Of a stretch of 64,000 bases of DNA, positions 12,488 through 21,755 are shown in pieces. This DNA comes from Isobaculum melis (GTDB taxonomy: Bacteria > Bacillota > Bacilli > Lactobacillales > Carnobacteriaceae). The notes under the pieces are model-generated. The model was given only the letters and a program-made list of their open reading frames with translations. It was not told where the DNA came from and searched no databases. The position numbers and the translations under genes were made by a program. The DNA is taken from assembly GCF_900111355.1 (NCBI RefSeq), contig NZ_FOHA01000007.1, forward strand, positions 54,319-118,318, in the 5' to 3' direction. Each line of letters begins with the position of its first letter. The first letter of the stretch is position 1.

Positions 12488-12901
12488 TTACGCTTTAGGT
12501 TTTTTAGCACCATATTTAGAACGGCTTTGTTTACGGTCTGTAACACCAGCAGTATCAAGTGCTCCACGTACGATATGATAACGTACCCCTGGTAAATCTT
12601 TTACACGTCCACCACGAATAAGAACAACACTATGTTCTTGTAAGTTATGTCCGATCCCTGGGATATACGCAGTCACTTCAAGTAAGTTAGACAAACGCAC
12701 ACGTGCATATTTACGTAACGCTGAGTTAGGTTTTTTAGGAGTCATTGTTCCCACACGAGTACACACACCACGTTTTTGAGGTGAGCTAGTATTTGTTTGT
12801 GCTTTTTTGAAGCTGTTGTAACCTTTATTTAAAGCTGGAGAATCAGATTTATCTAATTTCGCTTTACGAGGTTTACGTACTAATTGGTTAATAGTAGGCA
12901 T
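12488..12901 (-). CDS. rpsL: 30S ribosomal protein S12
   Basis: Decoding-centre protein. The 137 residues contain [11 protein letters not shown] and [12 protein letters not shown] with the two lysines whose replacement gives streptomycin resistance; both are the sensitive type here. First gene of the str operon behind AAGGAGGAAACTACC. Confidence 0.98.
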   Translation of the reverse strand: MPTINQLVRKPRKAKLDKSDSPALNKGYNSFKKAQTNTSSPQKRGVCTRVGTMTPKKPNSALRKYARVRLSNLLEVTAYIPGIGHNLQEHSVVLIRGGRVKDLPGVRYHIVRGALDTAGVTDRKQSRSKYGAKKPKA

Positions 12902-13078
12902 TGGTAGTTTCCTCCTTCCTTCATTTCATGTTCTTAGTCCACACATCCAGGTGGTTCTTTTTTTAGCAAAAAAATAATGGCTGAAATCAGCAATCCATTT
13001 TCCTACTTAAAAATTAAATGGCACTGCACCAGTCAGCACGACTGTTTAACAGAAACTACATGCAAATGCACCTTTGTC

Positions 13079-13107
13079 ATCATAGCACGGTTAAGTCGGT
13101 GTGTCAA
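13079..13107 (-). promoter_or_regulatory. Promoter of the str operon (rpsL-rpsG-fusA)
   Basis: Minus-strand TTGACA (13102-13107), 17-base spacer, TATGAT (13079-13084), leaving a leader of about 170 bases before rpsL. Confidence 0.85.
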
Positions 13108-13289
13108 TTGATTTCCACAACAAAAAACCAGAAAACAAAATAGCTCTATCTGATTTCTCACTCTTTTCCACTTAACAAATCGTCGGAATGGAGATTTAAA
13201 CAAAAGACGTTTAGCTCCGAATACCAAGTCCTTCACCAAGTAGGCACTATTCATCATCGAATCACTTTGTTCTCCGTGATTCTTAGCAA

Positions 13290-13445
13290 CTCTATCTGTA
13301 TCATGCTTCTTGTCATGCTTCTTGTCATGTTTCTAAGGATTTTAATCCTTAGAAACATGATACAGATCGAACATTGTTCGACTCTAAACCTTTATATTTC
13401 CCTTAGAAACACGATACAGATCAAATGCAGTTTGACTCTGAACCT
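13290..13445 (+). repeat. Palindromic intergenic repeat cluster
   Basis: Holds a near-perfect palindrome (TGTTTCTAAGGATT / AATCCTTAGAAACA, 13328-13357), then GATACAGATCGAAC..GTTCGACTCTAAACC (13359-13390), then a second degenerate copy (13401-13444). An inverted fragment ATCTGTATCATG lies at 13294-13305. The same unit appears in the opposite orientation at 43379-43465. No convincing gene lies in the 686-base gap between rpsL and the lectin-like gene. Confidence 0.75.
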
Positions 13446-13587
13446 TATAAAGTTGTCGTGATTGAAGCGCATCGTAGTAGCTACTTTTCTATCTCAACTC
13501 GTACTTCATTGTAAATCAACGCAATTGGAGCAAAAGACCCAACACAAATCGAACAGAATTCAAATTTGTTTCTTATTCAAGAACGTT

Positions 13588-15285
13588 CTATTCCAATGTG
13601 CCAAGATTCATTTGCTGATTCCCCCAACTGTAAGACCTTGGTTCAGTAGTCATGGGCTGCAAATAAAATGTCACCCAATACTCTTTCCTATCATTACTGT
13701 CTATCGTTGGAAAACCAACTAATAAGTTAGACGGCTGATGCGCTACATTTTCATTTGTTAAAACATACCCCTTATATTGGTAATATTCAGGCACTACCAG
13801 ACCCACACGATAATATCTCTCAGGCAATTCTCTCATTAATTTCGCTGTCATATAGTCATCAGCATCCTTAGTAAGAGACTTCGCTAAAACATTTACTGTG
13901 CCATAGTTTTTTGTCACAGCTACGTTGTTTAATGCATCAATCTTATCTATTTCAGCATAAGCTTTTTCTGGTATCACAACATTTGAATTTGTATTTAATA
14001 CAACTTGTTGAATATGGAATACTATTTGTTGTTTTGTGTAATAATAAATAACAACTTGTGGCTCATCACTATATTGGCCTATTTCAACAGAATCCATCCT
14101 CTCATAACCCTCAATATCTTTTCTAAACTGCGCAGAAGTATTATAGGGGTCTCCAATTGAAAACTCATCTCCAATCGTTATCACTTCATCAGCTAGTGGC
14201 TGATTATTGTCTTTACTTAAATATTGGACACTGACCCGCTGAGGAATTGCTGCACTATGGGAATTTTCATCATTTTCTTCTTGCTTACCATAAGGTCCTT
14301 CATACGCACTATATTCTACATAAAACCCTCGATTAGCATTTGATCCCACATAATCATTATTCAAGTCATTCCAATTCGGACTATTTTTCTCTGCAAATTG
14401 CAAGACATATTCCCCACCAACTGTTTGCCAATTGTCTGGTTGATTTGCATTCCAAGCGTTGTATACACCTATTGGCCTAGTACCATTTTGGTGTGTAAAC
14501 CCTGTGAAAAATATGCTTCCAGCTTCCGGACCATCTGCCCAATACCAATCTGGTTTAGCGATACTATAGCCCAGCATCGAATTCGGCAATTTTGGTTCAT
14601 CTAGCAACTTCCCACCATTTGGATAAACCATCCGAGTTCCACCAAGCCAACCAGGCAGCTTGGCAATCGAGTTAAAAATGTACTCATGCTCAGCTTTGCT
14701 AGTAACAGTAGCAAGATACCCTGTTAACCCTTTATATGTCATACTTTTTGCTTTGTTGTACGCATTTAACCAGGTATCGATTTCTGGTACAAATTGATAA
14801 TAATGAGTAACATTTTTGTCATCTACCCAAGTAGAAATCGTTGCTTTATTAACAGAAATCTTAATTTCACCTTTTGCCTGCTTTTCATCTTTAAAGGTTA
14901 TTGTTAAACCTTTTAAAGCTTCACAAACATCTGCAGGTGTATTTTTACTCGTCTCATCTAAAATATAGCCAATCACTGAAGCCGTTGACGTATTATCCGT
15001 TTTCCAACCTAATGGTAAATCCATATTTATTTGTGCGCCATCCGGAACCACAATACTGATAGAACCAATTGCCTCGAAGGATTCATCAATCAATAAATTT
15101 TCCAAAACAAATCTCTGACCCTCTCTTTTCACTGTAAATTCAATCACTTTTTTCAATTCCGCTTTTACCTCATTCTGAGCAGTTGGTAGATCCCTCTCTG
15201 CCGCTTCACTTCTATGTGTAAAAACAAGAAAAAATAGTAAGAAAAATATCGCTATGTAACCTTTATTTTTCGTTTTATATCGCAC
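13588..15285 (-). CDS. Secreted C-type-lectin-like and MucBP-like protein
   Basis: A 565-residue exported protein. The signal peptide ends near TGA-free residue 28 (THRSEAA), preceded by a strongly hydrophobic run. A C-type-lectin-like domain spans roughly residues 162-327: YLATVTSKAEHEYI, then WLGG, WYWADGPEAG, NQPDNW and NWND. QPD and WND are the classical sugar/Ca2+ ligand motifs of that fold. A MucBP-like domain (about 350-417, VQYLSKDNNQPLADE) follows. There is no LPxTG motif and no C-terminal membrane anchor, so it is probably released or held non-covalently. The start is GTG at 15285 behind AAGGGTGA. Adhesion to glycans is inferred, not shown. Confidence 0.75.
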   Translation of the reverse strand: MRYKTKNKGYIAIFFLLFFLVFTHRSEAAERDLPTAQNEVKAELKKVIEFTVKREGQRFVLENLLIDESFEAIGSISIVVPDGAQINMDLPLGWKTDNTSTASVIGYILDETSKNTPADVCEALKGLTITFKDEKQAKGEIKISVNKATISTWVDDKNVTHYYQFVPEIDTWLNAYNKAKSMTYKGLTGYLATVTSKAEHEYIFNSIAKLPGWLGGTRMVYPNGGKLLDEPKLPNSMLGYSIAKPDWYWADGPEAGSIFFTGFTHQNGTRPIGVYNAWNANQPDNWQTVGGEYVLQFAEKNSPNWNDLNNDYVGSNANRGFYVEYSAYEGPYGKQEENDENSHSAAIPQRVSVQYLSKDNNQPLADEVITIGDEFSIGDPYNTSAQFRKDIEGYERMDSVEIGQYSDEPQVVIYYYTKQQIVFHIQQVVLNTNSNVVIPEKAYAEIDKIDALNNVAVTKNYGTVNVLAKSLTKDADDYMTAKLMRELPERYYRVGLVVPEYYQYKGYVLTNENVAHQPSNLLVGFPTIDSNDRKEYWVTFYLQPMTTEPRSYSWGNQQMNLGTLE

Positions 15286-15318
15286 AAATATCACCCTTTT
15301 TTAGTAATTTATGACTGT

Positions 15319-15481
15319 AAGTAACATTTGTTTTATGCAAAACATAATAACGATACATAAAACCCAAAACAAAAAAAGCTCAAAAAGATTGATATAGACA
15401 TCTTTTTAAGCTTAATCTGTTAAAGGTATAGGGTTATTTTAAGAATAGAATAAAACTCGTGCATAAAACAAATGTTACTTT
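15319..15481. repeat. 163-bp element with perfect 21-bp inverted ends
   Basis: AAGTAACATTTGTTTTATGCA at 15319-15339 is repeated exactly in inverted orientation at 15461-15481. Between them is a further hairpin (15377-15390 with 15400-15413, one mismatch), almost concentric with the ends. No coding capacity. It could be a miniature inverted-repeat element or paired operator sites; no target-site duplication was evident. Confidence 0.7.
15370..15413 (-). terminator. Terminator-like hairpin upstream of the lectin-like gene
   Basis: Read on the minus strand, a 14-bp imperfect stem (AAGCTTAAAAAGAT / ATCTTTTTGAGCTT) is followed by a T-rich run. Lying in the 5' region of the gene, it could end upstream transcription or act as an attenuator. 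Confidence 0.5.
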
Positions 15482-15849
15482 CAAATTATATTATATCCCA
15501 TTATCACAAAGTGTCAATTATAGTAAAACACTGCAACGATCAGCCTCAACACCATTTAATTTTAACTAAAAACAAAATGTAACATAATCAATCATCAAAT
15601 TCTGAAAAATACAATAAATTGATACTATAAACTTTTTTTACAATAATCTCTTTAATTCTCTCAATACAAATTTTGGCAGCTCTTCTTTTTTCGTCATTAC
15701 TTATTCCAATTAAAATAAGTATTGTTAAACAATCCGGCCAAATCCAGGTCATTCCGATTATCAAAAAACTATCTACCTAACCAAAAAACTTTATTCATTA
15801 GCTTTAAAACATAAATAAAAACAAGTAAGCGTTTCATTTACGAATATTA

Positions 15850-15878
15850 TTGATAATAAAAACGTTTAATGTTAGAAT
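15850..15878 (+). promoter_or_regulatory. Promoter of the 5'-nucleotidase gene
   Basis: TTGATA (15850-15855), 17-base spacer, TAGAAT (15873-15878), 40 bases before the ATG. Confidence 0.7.
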
Positions 15879-15918
15879 TTTCTTGGTTGGAATAAAATAT
15901 AAGGAGCTTGATAAAACA

Positions 15919-18309
15919 ATGAAAAAGTCAAAAAATCTTTTAAGTAAGTTATTCGTCTTTAGTTTGATCTTTACCAGTTTCTCTCCAGCAGTTTTTGCAG
16001 AAGAAAAAAGTCTCAATCCAACAATTGAAGAATCTCCTGCAGTTTCAACAGAACCTATCGTTGAATCTTCCCTACAACCAGAGCCAACCATAACAACTAC
16101 TTCCCCTGAAACCGAACCCAGTCAACCACAACTTCAAACGCAATCAATAAAAGAAATCACCCCAAAAGTAAAAACAACCATTCCATTACAATTATTAGGC
16201 ATTAACGATTTCCATGGTGCATTAAGCACAACTGGAACCGCATATATAGAAGGCACACCTTATCGAGGTGCAGGAAGAGCCGCTTTACTTGCTTCTTATC
16301 TCAACCTGGCTGAAACAAATTTTAAAGCACTCAAGCCAACTGGAACAACTTTACGCGTTCAAGCTGGGGACATGGTGGGCGCAAGCCCTGCAAACTCCGG
16401 TTTATTACAAGATGAACCAACAATTCGTGCTTTAAACCGTATGAATTTTACAATTGGCACTTTAGGTAATCATGAATTTGATGAAGGGTTAGCCGAATAT
16501 AATCGGATTCTAACTGGTACTGCTCCTAAACCAGGAGAATTTAATACCATTACAGAAAATTATATTCGAGAAGCCTCTAAAACTGAAATTGTTATCGCAA
16601 ATATGACTGATAAAAACACTGGTACCATTCCCTTTGGTTGGAAGCCTTACACAGTGAAATCTATAGAAGCAAATGGCGAAAGCGTCAAAGTTGGCTTTAT
16701 TGGAATTGTCACGACCGAAATTCCGAATTTAGTGCTTAAAAAGCATTATGAAAATTACAATTTTTTAAACGAAGCAGAAACAATTGCCCGCTATTCAAAA
16801 GAGTTACGTGATCAAGGTGTCAATGCGATTGTTGTTTTAGCGCATGTCCCTGCTGTTAGCTCAAATCAGGTGGTTAGTGGTGAAGCAGCTGATATTATCA
16901 ACCAGGTCAATGCGATGGACCCTGAGAATAGTGTTGATGCTTTCTTCGCTGGTCATAATCACCAATATACGAATGGGGTAACAGGTCAAACAAGAATTGT
17001 CCAAAGTACTTCACAAGGAAAAGCCTATATTGATTTAACCGGAGAATTAGATCCTGAAACACAAGATTTTGTTGCTATACCCGAAGCAGAGGTATTACCT
17101 GTCATGCCAAACCCAGCACTTACTGAGGATACAGGGATTCAATCCATTATTTCAGAAGCTGATGCTTTAGTTGCAATGGTTACAACAGAAAAGATCGGAA
17201 CGGCTGTTGATGCACAAAACATTTCAAGAGAGCCTAATGCGTTTAAAGAATCGGCTGTTGGAAATCTTGTGACAGATGGTCAACGTTTCATTGCGAATCA
17301 ATTAGGTTATCAAGTAGATTTTGCGATGACCAATAACGGTGGCATTCGTGCCGATTTATTAGTTGAGCCTGATAATGCCATCACTTGGGGTGCTGCTCAA
17401 AATGTTCAACCATTTGGTAATATCTTACAAGTTGTTGAAATGAGTGGCGAACAAATCGAACGTGTCTTAAATGAGCAATATGATGAAGGCGGAAAATATT
17501 TCTTACAAGTTTCTGGTTTATCCTATGTTTATACAGATAATGATGATGCAGAGCAACCTGCTAAAGTGCATCAAATCCGCAAAGAGGATGGCACTCGTTT
17601 AGATCCTAACGCCACTTACCGCGTCGTCATTAATGATTTTCTCTTTGGTGGTGGAGATGGCTTTAAAACCTTTACTGAAGCTAAGCTGGTAGGTGCTGTT
17701 GATCCAGATACAGAGACATTCATTAACTATATCAAAGCTCAAGAGGCTGCTGGTCAAGTGATTGATGCAAAAGTAACTGGGCGTAAAACTTATTTAAGTG
17801 CTACGGATATTCAAGCTGCAGAAACAGCGGCGGTTCAAGCAATTAAGGATGCCACAAAGATTCATACGCTAACAGAAGGGGATTCAGCATTAACTGGAAC
17901 AACGCTACCAAATGCAATGATCTCTGTTCAATTAAAAGAAAGTTTAGCAAGGTCTAGCTTAACAACTACTGCTACTGAAAATGGTGAATTCAGCTTAGAC
18001 ATTACTAATTTAGCACTTACAAAAGATCAAATTGTTGCGATTACAATTACAGACACTGATGGCAATCAAGCACAATTTGAGCAAACGGTTCTTGAAAAAG
18101 CTCAAATAACTGAGACAGAAAAGCCTAATCCAAACAAACCAGATAATATTGGTAGTAGTATTGATCAGCCTAAAGGCAGTTCAACCTCTAAGGATCCAAC
18201 TAAATTACCTGCCACTGGAGAAGTAACGACCTTCCTTCCAATTGCTGGTGTTTTGATGATTGGGGCTGCTGGTATTTATGTCATGAAGAAACGTAAATGT
18301 ACGGCTTAG
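15919..18309 (+). CDS. Cell-wall-anchored 5'-nucleotidase / phosphodiesterase
   Basis: A 796-residue surface enzyme expected to release phosphate and nucleosides such as adenosine from extracellular nucleotides. Signal peptide 1-28 (ending PAVFA); metallophosphoesterase domain from about residue 90 with GINDFHG, GDMVG, GNHEFD, LAHVP and GHNHQ; then the 5'-nucleotidase C-terminal domain (NNGGIRADL near 475-485); an Ig-like stretch near 660-730; and LPATG at 763-767 followed by a hydrophobic segment and KKRK tail, a sortase A signal. The ATG at 15919 follows AAGGAGC; an upstream in-frame ATG has no ribosome site. Monocistronic. Related wall enzymes in streptococci and staphylococci make immunosuppressive adenosine; that role here is inference. 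Confidence 0.9.
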   Translation: MKKSKNLLSKLFVFSLIFTSFSPAVFAEEKSLNPTIEESPAVSTEPIVESSLQPEPTITTTSPETEPSQPQLQTQSIKEITPKVKTTIPLQLLGINDFHGALSTTGTAYIEGTPYRGAGRAALLASYLNLAETNFKALKPTGTTLRVQAGDMVGASPANSGLLQDEPTIRALNRMNFTIGTLGNHEFDEGLAEYNRILTGTAPKPGEFNTITENYIREASKTEIVIANMTDKNTGTIPFGWKPYTVKSIEANGESVKVGFIGIVTTEIPNLVLKKHYENYNFLNEAETIARYSKELRDQGVNAIVVLAHVPAVSSNQVVSGEAADIINQVNAMDPENSVDAFFAGHNHQYTNGVTGQTRIVQSTSQGKAYIDLTGELDPETQDFVAIPEAEVLPVMPNPALTEDTGIQSIISEADALVAMVTTEKIGTAVDAQNISREPNAFKESAVGNLVTDGQRFIANQLGYQVDFAMTNNGGIRADLLVEPDNAITWGAAQNVQPFGNILQVVEMSGEQIERVLNEQYDEGGKYFLQVSGLSYVYTDNDDAEQPAKVHQIRKEDGTRLDPNATYRVVINDFLFGGGDGFKTFTEAKLVGAVDPDTETFINYIKAQEAAGQVIDAKVTGRKTYLSATDIQAAETAAVQAIKDATKIHTLTEGDSALTGTTLPNAMISVQLKESLARSSLTTTATENGEFSLDITNLALTKDQIVAITITDTDGNQAQFEQTVLEKAQITETEKPNPNKPDNIGSSIDQPKGSSTSKDPTKLPATGEVTTFLPIAGVLMIGAAGIYVMKKRKCTA

Positions 18310-18318
18310 TTAATCGTT

Positions 18319-18364
18319 AAAAAATCCCATCCTGATGTTGATTCGCATAAGGATGGGATTTTTA
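18319..18364. terminator. Bidirectional terminator between convergent surface-protein genes
   Basis: A stem TCCCATCC / GGATGGGA (18325-18332, 18351-18358) flanked by A-run and T-run serves both the nucleotidase (+) and the LRR gene (-). Confidence 0.9.
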
Positions 18365-18366
18365 TA

Positions 18367-21300
18367 TCAAACTATTGTATCGCTTTTTTCTTTTTTAGCA
18401 ATGTAACCTGCTGTAAGTAACAAGGCCGCACCTATTAGCAAATTCATGTGTACGCTATTCTCACCTGTTTGCGGTAAGTTCTCTTTTACTGCGCTTTGTT
18501 CTTTTTCTTTAGGCTGTAGCCCGATTGCTGTCCCTTCATTCTTTTCATAAATAAAGGTTACTGTTTGTTCTTTATTTGTAAAGAAGCCATTGCTATTTGC
18601 AGGCTCTTCTTTTAATTGGTAGCCTTTAATTTCTTTTGGTAAAATATGATACTCAGAATCAAGCGCACCTTTTATCAGCTCTGAAGCATTTAATTCATTC
18701 CCTTGGGTATCATGATAACGAATCATGACTACACCTTCTTCAACTTCAGTAGATAATGGTTCAATCACTTGTATCGTTGCGACTTTTTCATAGGTACCTA
18801 TTTGATTCACAATTCGATAGGTTACTTGATAGCTTCCCACTTGACTGGTATCAACCGCCCCCTCTACTTCAATTGTTGAAAAAGCAACTGGTTGTCCAGC
18901 TTTATCCACAGCTTGAACAAAGTTATGCTCAGCTAACCATGTTTCGCCTACATAAATCGTTGTATCTTTAACCAATATGTTGGTCTGATTTGCTAAGACG
19001 GTTACCTTGGCAATCGCTTGTTGCTTGCCATATTGATAGGTTACTTCATATTCATTCGGTGTTTGGGTATCGACTTTTTCTGCGTTTGTTACAGTGATTT
19101 CATTGAAAGAAACAACTACACCATCTTTATCCGTTGCTTCAACAAAGTTATCCACAGTTGTCCATGCTTCACCTGCATAAATCGTTACATCTTTAACAGT
19201 TATACTGGTTTGATTTTCTAAGACTATTACTTTCGCTGTTTCTTGTTTACCGCCATAATGGTAAGTCACTTCGTATTCGCCTGGTGTTTGGCTATCTACT
19301 TGATCGGCAGCCGTTATGATGATTTCTGAAAAAGGAACTTCTTTTCCATCTTTATCTGTTGCTTTGATAAAATTATCAATAGCTGTCCACGACTCACCTG
19401 TATAAATCGTTACATCTTTAACAGTTATACTGGTTTGATTTTCTAAGACCGTTACTTTCGCTGTTTCTTGTTTAGCACCATAATGGTAGGTCACTTCGTA
19501 TTCACCTGGCGTTTGGCTATCAACTTGATTGGCATCTGTTACGGTGACTTCTGAAAAAGGAACTTCTTTTCCATCTTTATCTGTTGCTTTGATAAAATTA
19601 TCAACAGCTGTCCATGCTTCACCTGCATAAATCGTTACATCTTTAACTGATAAGCTGCTTTTATCTGCAGTGATGTTTAATTGAATAGGATCTTCTGTTA
19701 TTGAATTGGATTGCTCATTCTCTTGGTAAAATCCTGGTGCCTTAATTCTTACCTTAGCAAAAAGAGTCGCGGTTTCAAGTGGGCCAGTTTCATCAAGATA
19801 ATCCTTCAGCTCGACCTGATTGCCAGCTCCATCTGTAAATTCAGTTAATTGATACTGATGTTTTGCAGATAATGTTCTTCCTTTCGCTAATCTTAAAAAC
19901 GGGATAATGTCTTGTTGTTCAATCAAAGCAATTTCATCTAATGATGCAACCTCAAAAACTAGATTCTTCTTACTTAATTGAAGCTGATCTTGATTGGTTG
20001 TTGCAAGAGTTACCAATCCTGGGAAAAGTGGGCTTAAGCTAGTGTCCAAACTAGAAGCAGGCAATAGATTGGTTTGAATATCCAATGATGTTAATTGGGT
20101 TAATTGATGATTTGTTAGCATCGCTGGTAAATTGGCAATTTGATTATAACTGATATTTAAGCTTTTTAAATGGATGAGTTTTTCAAATACAGCGTCCGGC
20201 AATTGTGTAAGACCATTGTAATGAAGCGCTAAAGTTTCTAATTGTGTTAATTCTGCAAGGGAATCCGGCAGCGTATCAAGTTGATTATGGTCTATCTTTA
20301 ATGTGACTAATTGACTTAAACTACCAATATCGGTTGGTAAGGTTGTTAATCTATTACTATAAACTTCCAACACTTTCAGCTTAGAAAAATTGCTTAAAGC
20401 AGGTAGTTCAGTCAATAAATTATTACCTAAATGAAGATTCACCAAAGAGCTCAAATCTGTAAAGCGGTCTGGCAATGCTGCAATGTTATTTTTAGTCGCA
20501 TGTAAATTAGCTAAAAGCGGTAGCTGCGTCAAGCTATCAGGTAACTCTTCTATTTGATTCCAAGAAACTTCTAATGTTTTTAGTCTAGGAAATTTTTCAA
20601 AATTATCGGGTAAATAAGTGAAGTTATTTTTATTGGCAAATAGTTCAACTACTCTGCTATCTTTGTTGGTTGCTTCCGGAAATTTTGTTAACCCATTTTC
20701 GTTTAAGTAAACGGTAGCCAAGCTTGGCAATTCAAAAAAATTGGCAGGTAAGCTTGTAATAGCATTTTTACTTAAAAAAAGTGTATTTAATTTTGCTAGA
20801 TCCATAAATGAATCAGGTAAGTATGTAAGTTGATTATTGGTTAAATATAAAGTACTTAAACTCTTTAATAAGCCAATATTATCAGGTAACTTAGTCAGTT
20901 GGTTATCTTGTAACCTTAGTGCTTCTAAAGCAGTTAGCTGCATCAATTCATCTGGTAGTTCAACTAGCTGGTTTCCTCTTAAATCTAAATCTTCTAAACG
21001 TTTGAATAGTTCAATTCCTTTAGCGCTTTGGATATTTAGGTTCCCTAAAACAAGCTTTTTAGTTTGTTGAATTTCTTCTACTGTTAGCTCATCAGCAACT
21101 GTTTTATTAAAAAAAGAGGCAATTGCTTGCGCAAGATTTGGATCTGGAAAAAGAGTCGTCATTGATCGATTAGTAGGTAATATCGCCTCATCTTCAGAGC
21201 GCATAGGTTCTTTATTTTCAGATAAAACGGCTGGTTCCTCAACTGGGACTTCATTGTCATCTTCTTCTACTAATACTGCTTCATTTGTTGCCTCTTCTAC

Positions 21301-21399
21301 TAATGGATTAAATTCTGGTTCTTCTAAAGCTTGAACGCTACTTACTGAACTAGATAACATCAATGATGCCACTAATACAAAAATCATCCTTTTTTTCAT
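18367..21399 (-). CDS. Wall-anchored leucine-rich-repeat (internalin-like) protein
   Basis: A 1010-residue surface protein. Signal peptide 1-25; acidic linker to residue 80; an internalin-type cap (LFPDPNLAQAIA, 83-94); about 13 leucine-rich repeats of 23 residues (131-440) with the pattern LxxLxLxxNxLxxLPD; a spacer; four Ig-like repeats of about 75 residues (582-656, 657-731, 732-806, 807-880); a MucBP domain (about 887-954); and LPQTG at 975-979 with hydrophobic tail, so sortase should anchor it. Host or surface binding is likely from the architecture, but the ligand is unknown. It is transcribed alone, towards the nucleotidase. Confidence 0.9.
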   Translation of the reverse strand: MKKRMIFVLVASLMLSSSVSSVQALEEPEFNPLVEEATNEAVLVEEDDNEVPVEEPAVLSENKEPMRSEDEAILPTNRSMTTLFPDPNLAQAIASFFNKTVADELTVEEIQQTKKLVLGNLNIQSAKGIELFKRLEDLDLRGNQLVELPDELMQLTALEALRLQDNQLTKLPDNIGLLKSLSTLYLTNNQLTYLPDSFMDLAKLNTLFLSKNAITSLPANFFELPSLATVYLNENGLTKFPEATNKDSRVVELFANKNNFTYLPDNFEKFPRLKTLEVSWNQIEELPDSLTQLPLLANLHATKNNIAALPDRFTDLSSLVNLHLGNNLLTELPALSNFSKLKVLEVYSNRLTTLPTDIGSLSQLVTLKIDHNQLDTLPDSLAELTQLETLALHYNGLTQLPDAVFEKLIHLKSLNISYNQIANLPAMLTNHQLTQLTSLDIQTNLLPASSLDTSLSPLFPGLVTLATTNQDQLQLSKKNLVFEVASLDEIALIEQQDIIPFLRLAKGRTLSAKHQYQLTEFTDGAGNQVELKDYLDETGPLETATLFAKVRIKAPGFYQENEQSNSITEDPIQLNITADKSSLSVKDVTIYAGEAWTAVDNFIKATDKDGKEVPFSEVTVTDANQVDSQTPGEYEVTYHYGAKQETAKVTVLENQTSITVKDVTIYTGESWTAIDNFIKATDKDGKEVPFSEIIITAADQVDSQTPGEYEVTYHYGGKQETAKVIVLENQTSITVKDVTIYAGEAWTTVDNFVEATDKDGVVVSFNEITVTNAEKVDTQTPNEYEVTYQYGKQQAIAKVTVLANQTNILVKDTTIYVGETWLAEHNFVQAVDKAGQPVAFSTIEVEGAVDTSQVGSYQVTYRIVNQIGTYEKVATIQVIEPLSTEVEEGVVMIRYHDTQGNELNASELIKGALDSEYHILPKEIKGYQLKEEPANSNGFFTNKEQTVTFIYEKNEGTAIGLQPKEKEQSAVKENLPQTGENSVHMNLLIGAALLLTAGYIAKKEKSDTIV
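18760..19656 (-). repeat. Four tandem Ig-domain repeats at DNA level
   Basis: Units of about 225 bases at 19432-19656, 19207-19431, 18982-19206 and 18760-18981. The first two share long identical stretches, the third is close and the fourth diverged, indicating recent duplication inside the LRR gene. Confidence 0.85.
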
Positions 21400-21572
21400 T
21401 TTTTTCTCTCCTCTTACTCTGTCAGGAATAGCACCTATCTGACATCATATCTTATCTTTACTTTCTTTTAGCTCATAAAAAGGTTCTCCTCAAAGTTTCT
21501 TTCCAAGCTGTATAAAACTATTGAATGAAGAGTATTCCCCTATTATATACCTTTTAAAATCACATTCATATA

Positions 21573-21602
21573 ATTATATATATAAATAGCTAAACGTGTC
21601 AA
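21573..21602 (-). promoter_or_regulatory. Candidate promoter of the LRR surface protein
   Basis: Minus-strand TTGACA (21597-21602), 18-base spacer, TATAAT (21573-21578). It implies a leader of about 170 bases. The 356-base gap 21400-21755 otherwise holds only AT-rich sequence and the promoter of the next gene. Confidence 0.6.
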
Positions 21603-21689
21603 CATCATTATGAAATGAATAAAATTTAAAGGGTATTTCTATCAAGAAATATAAAAACAGCCTAACAAAACCAACTTTCTTCCATCAAA

Positions 21690-21718
21690 TTGACATAACA
21701 TATCCACTACTGTAGTAT
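21690..21718 (+). promoter_or_regulatory. Promoter of the P-loop gene
   Basis: TTGACA (21690-21695), 17-base spacer, TAGTAT (21713-21718), 38 bases before the ATG. Confidence 0.6.
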
Positions 21719-21755
21719 ATATCCAAATACTTTTAAGAAAGAATGGTGATAAAAC

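Noticed and set aside
13033..13257. Open frame of 74 codons upstream of rpsL on the minus strand
   Set aside because: It covers the str promoter and leader, has no good ribosome site and no recognisable protein pattern.
13267..13461. Hydrophobic open frame of 64 codons
   Set aside because: It is a reading of the palindromic repeat cluster; the repetitive peptide follows from the DNA repeats.
15823..15837. Catabolite-repression (cre) like sequence AAGTAAGCGTTTCAT before the nucleotidase
   Set aside because: The half-sites are one base too close for the cre consensus and the left half mismatches.
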